Source of the DNA: an uncultured Agathobacter sp.
Lineage (GTDB): Bacteria; Bacillota; Clostridia; Lachnospirales; Lachnospiraceae
Assembly (NCBI GenBank): GCA_910587655.1
Contig: CAJUND010000011.1
Coordinates: forward strand, 62,743-126,742
Direction of reading: 5' to 3'
DNA length: 64,000 bases
Both the position numbers and the translations under genes were made by a program. Under the pieces are notes generated by a model, which did no database searches, was not told the DNA's origin, and worked only from the letters and a program-made list of their open reading frames with translations. Each line of letters opens with the position of its first letter. Position 1 is the first letter of the stretch. Below are positions 52,057-61,200 of this stretch, one piece after another.

Positions 52057-52129
52057 GCCAATATGGCTCAGTTGGTAGAGCGGCGCATTCGTAATGCGTA
52101 GGTCAGGGGTTCGAGTCCCCTTATTGGCT
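52057..52129 (+). tRNA. tRNA-Thr (anticodon CGT)
   Basis: A 73-base cloverleaf. Acceptor GCCAATA/TATTGGC, D stem GCTC/GAGC, anticodon stem GCGCA/TGCGT with loop TTCGTAA (anticodon CGT, reading ACG), variable AGGTC, T stem AGGGG/CCCCT with loop TTCGAGT, discriminator U. CCA is not encoded. A likely promoter is TTGATT (52005-52010) and TAATAT (52028-52033), 17 bases apart. Confidence 0.95.
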
Positions 52130-52140
52130 TTGTACGAATG

Positions 52141-52185
52141 GAGCCTCGGTAGATTCAGGAGATGAATCCATCGGGGTTCTTTTTT
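52141..52185 (+). terminator. Terminator after tRNA-Thr
   Basis: A 17-bp stem (52141-52157 with 52163-52179) with one mismatch and three G-U pairs, a 5-base loop and a run of six Ts. Confidence 0.9.
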
Positions 52186-52273
52186 ACTGTAAAGAAAACA
52201 TCTGGTTTTCTGCAGTTGCAGGCTGTCCATGGTTATATCCAGAGTGTAAACAAAAAAGGAGGAACATTCAGTT

Positions 52274-52867
52274 ATGAAAAAACAGGTCGTTATAGAAAAA
52301 GGAATGATACTATCGGTGATATTTATAATTCTTGGGGCGGTGGTGTTTTTCTGGGGATCAGATTTTGAGAAGCGTCTGAAAAATCCTGTGGTGCTTAAGG
52401 AAATGACAGAGATGGACTGCAAAACCTTAAATTATGTGGACGGTGAGATAACCGCTTATCTGATGTCATGGGAGTATGATACGGCGATGGAAGGGAACCA
52501 GAACGACGGGACGCAGAAAACTACCGGTATCAGCGGGAATCATAATATTCTTCTGACAAATTATGATATTTATACGGTTCCCATCCAGAACGGAAAATAT
52601 ATCCGTGTGCTTGCCGGGAAAAAAGATACAAAGGATTCCCTGGAAAACTTCAATGCCGCAGTGCCGTTTCACGGACTCGTGATTAAATCCGGCAAGGCTC
52701 TTAACAGCGAGTGGTACAGCAGAATCGATAAATTTAATTCCTCAGCTGTTCTTCCGGATTATATGATTATGGAATTTAACGGAGACAACCTGAAATCCAT
52801 TAAATATCTGGGGATTGTGATGGCTGGTCTTTCCCTGCTTTATATTATCACGAAGGTGGTTAAGTAA
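52274..52867 (+). CDS. Hypothetical membrane protein with two terminal helices
   Basis: 197 residues. One hydrophobic helix near the N-terminus (MILSVIFIILGAVVFFWGS) and one at the C-terminus (YLGIVMAGLSLLYIITKVV), with about 145 residues between them, mostly polar and probably extracytoplasmic (MTEMDCKTLNYVDGEITAYL...). I do not recognise the family. A strong AAAAGGAGG precedes the ATG. Its stop directly abuts the ATG of the HD-domain gene, so they form an operon with queH and perhaps argH. Confidence 0.75.
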   Translation: MKKQVVIEKGMILSVIFIILGAVVFFWGSDFEKRLKNPVVLKEMTEMDCKTLNYVDGEITAYLMSWEYDTAMEGNQNDGTQKTTGISGNHNILLTNYDIYTVPIQNGKYIRVLAGKKDTKDSLENFNAAVPFHGLVIKSGKALNSEWYSRIDKFNSSAVLPDYMIMEFNGDNLKSIKYLGIVMAGLSLLYIITKVVK

Positions 52868-53380
52868 ATGGATGAAAACAGTTACAGCCAGAAACAGCTT
52901 GATGACCTCTGCCAGTCAATGATAGAGTTTTTTGCCGGGGATCCTAAGAGAATCCAGCATTTTATGAAAGTACACAGTTTTGCCCGGATTATCGGCACAA
53001 AGGAAGGCATGGATCCGGTATCCCTTAGTATCCTTGAGGCAGCTGCATATACCCATGATATTGGCATCCGTCCTGCAGAAGAAAAATACGGCAGATGCGA
53101 CGGCAGGCTTCAGGAGCAGGAAGGACCGACGGTCGCCCAGAAGCTGTTATCGGATATTGGTTTTGAAAATTACATGACAGAGAGAATCTGTTACCTTGTG
53201 GGACACCACCATAGCTATGATCAGATAGAGGGACTGGATTACCAGATCCTGGTGGAAGCGGACCTGCTTGTGAACCTGTACGAGGACGATGCCGGTGAAA
53301 AAGGGATTCTGGCTGCGTACCGCAATATTTTCCGTACGGAAAGCGGCAGAAACATCTGCAGGCAGATGTTTGCAATATAG
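52868..53380 (+). CDS. HD-domain phosphohydrolase
   Basis: A 170-residue protein with an HD metal-dependent phosphohydrolase fold: His in QHFMKVHSFARIIG, the HD pair in AAAYTHDIGIRPAEEKYG, and further His residues in LVGHHHSYDQIEGLDYQ with the final Asp in LVEADLLVNLY. All metal ligands expected of the HD superfamily appear present. Substrate unknown; proteins of this size are often nucleotidases or tRNA/nucleotide-clearing enzymes. Starts immediately after the preceding stop. Confidence 0.82.
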   Translation: MDENSYSQKQLDDLCQSMIEFFAGDPKRIQHFMKVHSFARIIGTKEGMDPVSLSILEAAAYTHDIGIRPAEEKYGRCDGRLQEQEGPTVAQKLLSDIGFENYMTERICYLVGHHHSYDQIEGLDYQILVEADLLVNLYEDDAGEKGILAAYRNIFRTESGRNICRQMFAI

Positions 53381-53402
53381 GAATGAACCAGGGACAGGGC
53401 TT

Positions 53403-54065
53403 ATGAACAGGATAAATTATGAACAGGTAATGGAACGCCTGATTCTTGAGAACTGCAGCGGGGACCGGGTGCCGAGGCTTCTTCTGCACAGCTGCTGCGC
53501 TCCATGCAGTTCTTATTGTATTGAACGTCTGGCCGCACATTTTTATGTGACGGTCTTTTATTACAATCCCAATATTTATCCACCGGAAGAATACCATATA
53601 CGCGCACGTGAGCAGGAACGGTTTATCAAAGAGTTTCCCGCGAAGTATCCGCTGTCCTTCGTGGAAGGAAGCTATGATACCGAAAAGTTTTACGGGCTTG
53701 TGAAGGGGATGGAGCATCTTCCGGAGGGGGACAGGCGCTGTTTTGCCTGTTATGAGATGCGTCTGCGGGAGACCGCAGAATATGCAGACAGCCGCGGATA
53801 TGATTTTTTTACAACCACATTATCGATCAGCCCGTTAAAAAATGCAGAAAAACTGAATGAAATCGGAAAGAAGCTGGAGCTGGAATACCGTCCGGCGTAT
53901 CTGTACTCCGATTTCAAAAAGAAGAACGGATACAGACGTTCAACAGAGATTTCAAAAGAATACAATATGTACCGCCAGTATTACTGCGGGTGCATATATT
54001 CAAAAAAAGAGCGTGATGCACAGATTGCACTGCGAAATCCGGCAGACAGAACAGACAATGATTGA
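53403..54065 (+). CDS. queH: Epoxyqueuosine reductase QueH
   Basis: A 220-residue DUF208/QueH protein. The vicinal cysteines LLLHSCCAPCSSYCIERL near the N-terminus, RCFACYEMRL in the middle and YYCGCIYSKKERD near the end are the conserved Cys sets that bind the Fe-S cluster and metal. It reduces epoxyqueuosine to queuosine in tRNA. ATG 53403 gives the family-typical N-terminus; the frame is open upstream, but that part overlaps the HD gene. The ribosome site is weak (GGGACAGGG). No other queuosine genes are in the window. Confidence 0.92.
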   Translation: MNRINYEQVMERLILENCSGDRVPRLLLHSCCAPCSSYCIERLAAHFYVTVFYYNPNIYPPEEYHIRAREQERFIKEFPAKYPLSFVEGSYDTEKFYGLVKGMEHLPEGDRRCFACYEMRLRETAEYADSRGYDFFTTTLSISPLKNAEKLNEIGKKLELEYRPAYLYSDFKKKNGYRRSTEISKEYNMYRQYYCGCIYSKKERDAQIALRNPADRTDND

Positions 54066-54082
54066 AAGAGAGGAATTTACTT

Positions 54083-55498
54083 ATGGCACAGTTATGGGGC
54101 GGACGTTTCACAAAGGAGACGGATCAGCTTGTTTATCAGTTTAATGCATCAATTTCATTTGACAAAAAGTTTTTCAGACAGGATATTGAAGGTTCAAAGG
54201 CACATGTTGCCATGCTTGGAAAGCAGGAAATTCTTACAAAGCAGGAAATGCAGGACATCATAAAGTGTCTGGATGAAATTATGCAGGACGTGGAAGCAGG
54301 GAAACTGCAGATTACGGAACAATATGAGGATATCCACAGCTTTGTGGAGGCAAACCTGATTGAGAGGATTGGTGACACCGGAAAAAAGCTTCACACCGGA
54401 AGAAGCAGAAACGACCAGGTGGCGCTTGATATGAGACTGTATACGCGTCTGCAGATTCTGGAAACAGACGGGCTGTTAAAGGAGCTTTTAACAGTTCTGC
54501 TCCGGCTGATGAAAGAAAATACGGATACCATTATGCCGGGCTTTACCCACCTGCAGAAAGCGCAGCCAATTACGCTGTCACACCATATGGGCGCCTATTT
54601 TGAAATGTTTAAGCGCGACCGCATGCGGCTTTCTGATATTTTTGAACGTATGAACTACTGTCCGCTTGGCTCCGGCGCACTGGCGGGGACAACTTATCCG
54701 CTGGACCGCGACTATACTGCAAAGCTGATGGGATTTTACGGTCCGACATTAAACAGTATGGACGGCGTTTCCGACCGGGATTACCTGCTGGAATTTCTTG
54801 CGGCGCTTTCCACCATTATGATGCATCTGAGCCGTTTCTGCGAGGAAATCATTATCTGGAATTCCAATGAATACCAGTTTGTGGAGATTGACGATGCATA
54901 CAGCACGGGAAGCTCCATTATGCCGCAGAAGAAGAACCCGGATATTGCAGAGCTTGTCAGGGGAAAGACGGGACGTGTCTATGCCGCGCTTGTTTCGCTG
55001 CTTACCACAATGAAAGGAATCCCGCTTGCATATAATAAGGATATGCAGGAGGACAAGGAGCTTGCATTTGATGCAATGGATACGGTAAAGAACTGCGTTG
55101 CCCTGTTTACCGGAATGGTTGACACCATGAAATTTAACAGGGACGTTATGAGAAAAAGTGCAAACAACGGCTTTACCAATGCAACGGACGCTGCGGATTA
55201 TCTGGTGAAAAAAGGAGTTCCGTTCCGTGACGCACATGGGATTATCGGACAGATTGTGCTTTACTGCATCGAAAAGAATATTGCCATTGACGACATGAAG
55301 CTGGAGGAACTGCAGAAATTTTCCCCGGTATTTGCAAAGGATGTTTATGAAGCAGTTTCCATGGAAACCTGTGTAAACACAAGATGTACCACAGGCGCCC
55401 CTTCCCGCACTGCCATGGAGCAGGTGATTGCCATTGAGGAAGAATACCTGAAAGAGGAAGCGTTTCAAGAGTTTGCAGACACAATTTCTGAAAAATAG
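54083..55498 (+). CDS. argH: Argininosuccinate lyase
   Basis: A 471-residue fumarase/aspartase-superfamily enzyme that splits argininosuccinate to arginine and fumarate. Marks are LWGGRFTKETDQLVYQFNAS at the start, EDIHSFVE, HTGRSRNDQVALDMRLY, PGFTHLQKAQPI and the signature GSSIMPQKKNPD. ATG 54083 follows AGAGAGGAA. The upstream TTG at 54062 would overlap queH. ArgR is encoded at 5357-5809 and could regulate it, though I see no clear operator. Confidence 0.97.
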   Translation: MAQLWGGRFTKETDQLVYQFNASISFDKKFFRQDIEGSKAHVAMLGKQEILTKQEMQDIIKCLDEIMQDVEAGKLQITEQYEDIHSFVEANLIERIGDTGKKLHTGRSRNDQVALDMRLYTRLQILETDGLLKELLTVLLRLMKENTDTIMPGFTHLQKAQPITLSHHMGAYFEMFKRDRMRLSDIFERMNYCPLGSGALAGTTYPLDRDYTAKLMGFYGPTLNSMDGVSDRDYLLEFLAALSTIMMHLSRFCEEIIIWNSNEYQFVEIDDAYSTGSSIMPQKKNPDIAELVRGKTGRVYAALVSLLTTMKGIPLAYNKDMQEDKELAFDAMDTVKNCVALFTGMVDTMKFNRDVMRKSANNGFTNATDAADYLVKKGVPFRDAHGIIGQIVLYCIEKNIAIDDMKLEELQKFSPVFAKDVYEAVSMETCVNTRCTTGAPSRTAMEQVIAIEEEYLKEEAFQEFADTISEK

Positions 55499-55518
55499 CA
55501 TAATATACAAAAAACTGC

Positions 55519-55547
55519 TTGCATTTTTAGCTGTTTTGCTGTAAGAT
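55519..55547 (+). promoter_or_regulatory. Promoter upstream of asd
   Basis: TTGCAT (55519-55524) and TAAGAT (55542-55547) with a 17-base spacer. It gives a leader of roughly 100 bases before the asd ATG. Confidence 0.55.
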
Positions 55548-55565
55548 GGTGTCTAACAAAGACAA

Positions 55566-55590
55566 CTGTGTGTCATACGCGGACACACAG
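55566..55590 (+). promoter_or_regulatory. Perfect hairpin in the asd leader
   Basis: CTGTGTGTC (55566-55574) pairs with GACACACAG (55582-55590), 9 bp, loop ATACGCG. It lies about 12 bases after the predicted transcription start and is not followed by Ts. No lysine riboswitch or T-box signature is visible around it. Confidence 0.55.
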
Positions 55591-55652
55591 AAGATACAAC
55601 AAGAAGATTAAGGCTAAAAAACGGAAAATGAATGAAAGGATAATATGAAGAA

Positions 55653-56744
55653 ATGAGTGAGAAATTAAAGGTTGGTATCCTTGGGGGCACCGGAATGGTA
55701 GGACAGAGATTTATTTCATTACTGGAGAATCACCCGTGGTTTGAGGTTACCACGATTGCAGCCAGTCCGAGAAGTGCAGGAAAAACCTACGAGGAAGCAG
55801 TAGGGGGCCGCTGGAAGATGGATACCCCGATGCCGGATGCAGTGAAAAAAATTGTCGTTATGAATGTCAATGAAGTTGACAAGGTTGCTTCAAATGTTGA
55901 CTTTGTTTTTTCAGCGGTTGACATGTCAAAGGATGAGATTAAAAAGATAGAAGAAGAATATGCGAAAACAGAGACTCCGGTCGTATCCAATAACAGTGCA
56001 CACCGCTGGACACCGGATGTACCAATGGTTGTTCCGGAAATCAACCCGCAGCATATGGAGGTTATCAAATACCAGAAAGAGCGTCTTGGCACCAAACGCG
56101 GCTTCGTGGCAGTAAAACCAAACTGCTCCATCCAGAGCTATGCGCCGGTTCTTACCGCATGGAAGGAATTTGAGCCGTATGAAGTGGTTGCAAGTACTTA
56201 CCAGGCAATTTCGGGCGCAGGCAAGACCTTTAAGGACTGGCCGGAGATGGTGGGCAATATTATTCCGTATATCGGCGGGGAAGAGGAGAAATCCGAAAAA
56301 GAGCCGCTTCGCCTCTGGGGTGAAATTGATGACAGCAAAAAAGAAATTGTTCCGGCAGTATCCCCGGTGATTACCTGCCAGTGCATTCGTGTTCCGGTTT
56401 TAAACGGTCATACGGCATCGGTATATGTGAAGTTTAAGAAGAAGGCAACCAAAGAACAGCTTGTTTCGGCACTGGAAAATTTCAGCGGAATGCCGCAGGA
56501 ACTTGGACTGCCAAGCGCGCCAAAGCAGTTTATCCGCTATCTGACGGATGATGACCGTCCGCAGGTTGCGCTGGATGTGGATTATGAGAATGGAATGGGC
56601 GTTTCCGTGGGACGTCTCCGTGAGGATACGGTTTATGACTGGAAGTTTGTCGGCCTGTCCCACAATACCGTGCGCGGCGCTGCCGGCGGTGCTGTGCTTT
56701 GTGCAGAGCTGTTAAAGGCGCAGGGATACATTACAAAAAAGTAG
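55653..56744 (+). CDS. asd: Aspartate-semialdehyde dehydrogenase, archaeal/eukaryotic-like type
   Basis: A 363-residue NADPH-dependent enzyme converting aspartyl phosphate to the semialdehyde for lysine, threonine, methionine and diaminopimelate. The nucleotide motif is GILGGTGMVGQRFISLL. The catalytic Cys is in VKPNCSIQSYAPVL, and the substrate-binding segments are AISGAGKTFKDWPEM and RVPVLNGHTASVYV. The NCS-x-Q context and overall pattern resemble the archaeal/fungal branch more than the classic E. coli type; this is from family knowledge. It is monocistronic between a promoter and a strong terminator. Confidence 0.93.
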   Translation: MSEKLKVGILGGTGMVGQRFISLLENHPWFEVTTIAASPRSAGKTYEEAVGGRWKMDTPMPDAVKKIVVMNVNEVDKVASNVDFVFSAVDMSKDEIKKIEEEYAKTETPVVSNNSAHRWTPDVPMVVPEINPQHMEVIKYQKERLGTKRGFVAVKPNCSIQSYAPVLTAWKEFEPYEVVASTYQAISGAGKTFKDWPEMVGNIIPYIGGEEEKSEKEPLRLWGEIDDSKKEIVPAVSPVITCQCIRVPVLNGHTASVYVKFKKKATKEQLVSALENFSGMPQELGLPSAPKQFIRYLTDDDRPQVALDVDYENGMGVSVGRLREDTVYDWKFVGLSHNTVRGAAGGAVLCAELLKAQGYITKK

Positions 56745-56771
56745 TATAGTGGCAGAATAATTTTATATCAG

Positions 56772-56802
56772 GACCGCAGAGTGTTAATCTGCGGTCTTTT
56801 TT
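56772..56802 (+). terminator. Terminator after asd
   Basis: Perfect 9-bp stem GACCGCAGA/TCTGCGGTC, 7-base loop, then six Ts (56797-56802). Confidence 0.93.
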
Positions 56803-56803
56803 C

Positions 56804-56832
56804 TTGAAAGTGAAATTAAGGTGTGATATAAT
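56804..56832 (+). promoter_or_regulatory. Sigma-A-type promoter for the DUF234-type ATPase gene
   Basis: TTGAAA (56804-56809) and perfect TATAAT (56827-56832) with a 17-base spacer, directly after the asd terminator and about 37 bases before the ATG. Confidence 0.75.
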
Positions 56833-56869
56833 TTTCATAAATGTTTACATATATTTGGAGGAAACGTCT

Positions 56870-58231
56870 ATGAACGTAAAAAGTACGGATTTAAATGAAC
56901 TGGAAAGCTTTTATGAGCAGACCGGAAACCAGCTTGTGATTCTGTATGGCAATAAAAACTGCGGAAAAGAAGAGCTGATTAAGACATTTACGGCAGGAAA
57001 AAAGAGCTTTTACTACCGCTGCAGAGAGGCGTCTGCGCAGGAACAGCTCTCCGTTATGGGGGATGAGATTGGAAGACGTTTCGATGTGAAGCTGTCAAAG
57101 AATACCTACGATGAATATTTTAACCGTATTAAGAGCGGGGATGCCTCCAAGCTTGTACTTGTCATTGATGAAGTTCAGTATGTGATGAAAAAAGATGTGG
57201 AATTTTTAAAAAGCATTTTAAAGCTTAAGGCAAAACGGCTTTATCCGGGACCTGTTATGATTATCCTTGCCTCATCCTCCATTGTATGGGCGGAACAGAA
57301 TTTAGAGGAAGCGTTCGGGGAGGAAACCAAAAAAATCACAGGAACCATGAAGCTGGAAAATCTCTCATTTCTTGAAGTAGTGCGTGCTTTTCCGGATCTT
57401 CCGGTCAGTGAATGCATAAAAATTTACGGTGTCATAGGCGGCGTACCCGGTTATATGGCGCAGTGGAATCCGAAAGTTTCTTTTAAGGAAAATATCTGCC
57501 GCCTGCTTCTGGCTGAAAACGGATATCTGTTTGACATGGCGCAGCAGGTGATTTCCTCAGAACTGCGCGAGCTGTCGGTATACAATACCATTTTGTCTGC
57601 CATGGCACAGGGACATAACAAACTCAATGAACTGTTTCTTTATACCGGTTTTTCCCGTGCAAAAATCAGTGTTTACATGAAAAACCTGAGTCATTTTGAT
57701 ATCATAGAAAAGGTTGTTTCCTTTGAAACCGGCGGATGGGAAAATGCAAAAAAAGGCGTTTACCAGATTAAAGACACCTTTGTGAATTTCTGGTTCCGTT
57801 TTATTTTCCTGCATCTTTCCGAGCTGTATATGATGGAGCCGTCGGATTTTTATGACAAATATATTGCAGACGAACTGGATGAGTACCTGATACGTTATTT
57901 CCGGAATGTCTGCATGGAATACCTGCAGCTTTTAAACCAGCTGGGGCGTGTTCCGTTTGCCATTCACAAAATGGGTATGTGGATCGGCAAGACAGGAAAT
58001 ATTGATATTATTGCCCAGAGCAGCGACAGACGCAATATTGTCGGTCTCTGCAACTGGAATAAAGAATATTTAACGATGCAGATGTGCGAGGAAATGTATG
58101 AAACTATGCAGAAAGCAAAAATCAATTCCGAGCATTTTTATCTTTTTTCTGCAAAAGCATTTGAGCCGGAGCTGGTGGAATATGTGAGAAAAGATTCACG
58201 CTTTGAGCTGATTGACATGACGGAATTATAG
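56870..58231 (+). CDS. Archaeal-type (DUF234) ATPase with degenerate motifs
   Basis: 453 residues. An N-terminal AAA-type ATPase domain has YGNKNCGKEELI at the Walker A position, where the usual GKT/GKS is GKE (Glu34), and LVLVIDEVQYV as Walker B. A winged-helix part follows (GHNKLNELFLYTGFSRAKIS). The C-terminal DUF234 domain has the PD-(D/E)XK-like strand GNIDIIA (Asp379), but the usual E-C-K reads L-C-N (393-395). Both active sites thus look altered. These ATPases occur widely without a settled role. ATG 56870 follows GGAGG by 8 bases; it ends 8 bases before topB. Confidence 0.8.
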   Translation: MNVKSTDLNELESFYEQTGNQLVILYGNKNCGKEELIKTFTAGKKSFYYRCREASAQEQLSVMGDEIGRRFDVKLSKNTYDEYFNRIKSGDASKLVLVIDEVQYVMKKDVEFLKSILKLKAKRLYPGPVMIILASSSIVWAEQNLEEAFGEETKKITGTMKLENLSFLEVVRAFPDLPVSECIKIYGVIGGVPGYMAQWNPKVSFKENICRLLLAENGYLFDMAQQVISSELRELSVYNTILSAMAQGHNKLNELFLYTGFSRAKISVYMKNLSHFDIIEKVVSFETGGWENAKKGVYQIKDTFVNFWFRFIFLHLSELYMMEPSDFYDKYIADELDEYLIRYFRNVCMEYLQLLNQLGRVPFAIHKMGMWIGKTGNIDIIAQSSDRRNIVGLCNWNKEYLTMQMCEEMYETMQKAKINSEHFYLFSAKAFEPELVEYVRKDSRFELIDMTEL

Positions 58232-58239
58232 GAGTTGCC

Positions 58240-61200
58240 ATGGGGAAATCGTTAATCATTACGGAGAAACCATCCGTTGCAAGGGAATTTGCCCAGGTAC
58301 TCGGTGTAAACGGCAGGCAGGACGGTTACATAGAAAACCAGGAATATGTAATCACCTGGTGTGTCGGACATCTGGTGGGGATGGTATATCCGGAAAGTTA
58401 TGATATCAAATATAAGAAATGGCGGCTGGAAGATTTGCCGTTTTTGCCCGAAGAATACAAATATGATGTGATCAAGGATGTCAGCAGACAGTATGATATT
58501 GTGCACGGCATGCTGATGCGGGAGGACATTGACCGTGTTTACTGGGCGGGGGACGCCGGAAAAGAAGGGCAGACCATTGAAGAGAATATACGCAATTTCG
58601 GCGGTGTACGAACAGGCATGGAAGAGCTGCGTGTATGGATTGATTCCCAGACACAGGAGGAAATCCTGCGCGGAATCAGGGAAGCAAAACCCATGTCAGA
58701 ATACGCAAACCTCGGTAAATCCGGAATTATGCGTACCATAGAGGATTATGCCATGGGAATCAACTTTTCCCGTGTCATGTCTGTGAAATACGGCGGTCTG
58801 TTAAATGATGCCGCAGGAACAAAATCTTACACGGCAATTGCAGTGGGACGTGTCATGACCTGTGTGCTTGGCATGGTGGTAATCAGGGAGCGTGAAATCC
58901 AGGACTTTAAGGAAACGCCGTTTTACCGTGTCATCGGGAAATTTTCAGACGCCGGAATTGAAGGGGAATGGAAAGCCGTGGAGGGCTCGGCATATTATGA
59001 GTCCACACTTTTATATAAAGAAAATGGTTTTCGTGAAGAGAAGGATGCAAATGAGCTGATTGGACAGCTGCAGAATAAAAAGGCTGTTGTGAAATCCCTG
59101 GAAAAAGGAACCAGCAAAAAACGGGCGCCCCTTCTCTTTAATCTTGCAGAGCTTCAGGCGGAATGTGCCAAACGCTTCAAAATCAGTCCCGATGAAACAC
59201 TTCAGGCTGCACAGGAGCTTTATGAAAAGAAACTGACTACCTATCCAAGAACAGATGCAAGAGTCCTTTCTTCCGCCGTCGCAAAAGAAATCCAGAAAAA
59301 TATCAGCAGACTGCGGGGCTTTGAGCCAGTGGCTGCATTCGTCCAGAAAATCATGGAGCAGAAGCTCTTTGCACAGATTGCAAAAACACAGTATGTGGAT
59401 GACAGCAAAGTCACAGACCACTATGCAATTATTCCCACCGGACAGATGACAGAATATAAATCTTTAAACACGATTCAAAAAGCTGTTTATGAGCTGATTG
59501 TACGCAGATTTTTGAGTGTTTTTTATCCTCCGGCGGAATACCGGAATGTAAAGCTGGTGGTTGCTGTTGCCATGGGGGAAAAGACAGAGCATTTTTATTC
59601 CTCTGCAAAAGTTTTAAAAACTCCGGGATATCTGGAAATTGCGGGAATCCCGCCCAAAAGAGGGAAAAATGACCCGAATAATCCAAACCGCGGTCTGGAT
59701 CGTGTGACAGCCGGGGAATACAGCAGGCAGGAGGAGGAAACGGAAGAAGAGACAGCCGATCCGAAGAAGCTGCTGGAACTGGCAAAAACCTTAAAAAACG
59801 GTGATGAAATACCGGTTTGCGGATACCGGCTCAAAGAGGGAAAGACTTCTCCGCCGAAACGGTATACATCCGGTTCCATGGTGCTTGCCATGGAAAACGC
59901 AGGCCAGCTGATTGAAGACGAAGAACTCAGGGAACAGATTAAGGGTTCCGGAATCGGCACTTCCGCCACCCGTGCGGAAATTATAAAAAAGCTGGTAAGG
60001 ATCGGATATCTGAACCTGAATAAAAAAACTCAGGTACTTACTCCCGAAAACCTTGGGGAAATGGTATTTGAAGTTGTATCCATGACAGTTCCGGCACTGT
60101 TAAATCCAAAGATGACTGCTTCATGGGAAAAGGGACTGGACGGGATTACAAACGGGACGGTGGATTTTTGGGACTACCGCAGGAAGCTGGAGGATTTTAT
60201 CCGTTCAGAAACCAGGAAGATGATGGAACAGAACATCCGCAGAGAGCTTGCAGGAAAAATCAGTGCATTTGCCGGAAAAAATGCAAAAGGCGCAGGAAGC
60301 AGAATCGGTGCAAAGTGTCCGGTCTGCAATGGTGAGATGATAAAGACTTCATTCGGATATGGCTGCGAAAATTATACTGCAAAAGGCTGCCGGTTTTCCA
60401 TTGGCGATATTGCGGGAATGGCAATTCCTGAAACTGCAGTAAAACAGCTTCTGACAGAGAAAAGAACAGACACGCTCCGCGGTTTTCAGTCAAAGGCAGG
60501 AAAAAAATTTGACGCATGTCTGGTGCTTGCTGAAGATGAAAATGGGAAGCCTTCGGTTCAGTTTGATTTTACGCATGTTGAGGCAAAAAAGGTAAACGAT
60601 GTAACATGTCCGGTCTGCGGCGGGGAAATAGTTGTGACGCCGTTTGGATTTGGCTGTGCAAACTACCGGAAGGATGAGCCTGGAAGCTGCCGTTTTTCCA
60701 TTGGAAAGCTTGCAGAAAAATCCCTGCCGGAAAGCCAGGTGAAAAAATTATTAAATGACGGTATAACAGATACGCTTCGAGGCTTTAAATCAAAAACCGG
60801 GAAGAAATTTGATGCAAGGGTTACGTTTGCAAAAGATGAAAACGGCACAGTGACCGGACTGAAATTTGATTTTAACAATATAGAACCAAAAAAAGTAAAG
60901 GATGTGGTCTGCCCGAAGTGCGGCGGTGCAGTGATTGTTGCCCCGTTTGGGTTTGTCTGTGAAAATAACAAAAAAGACGATCCCCAGAGCTGCCGGTTTA
61001 TCGTTGGAAAGGTTGCAAGTGTTAAAATAAAAGAAAAGCAGCTGAAAGACCTGCTTCTGCTTGGAAAAACAGATGTGATTTCCGGATTTGTGGCAAAGAC
61101 CGGGATGAAATTTGACGCGCCGCTGAAGCTGACAGAAGAAGGGGACATTGCATTTGACTTCCCCGAAAAACCGAAACCGGAGGAAACAAAAGTTTCCTGC

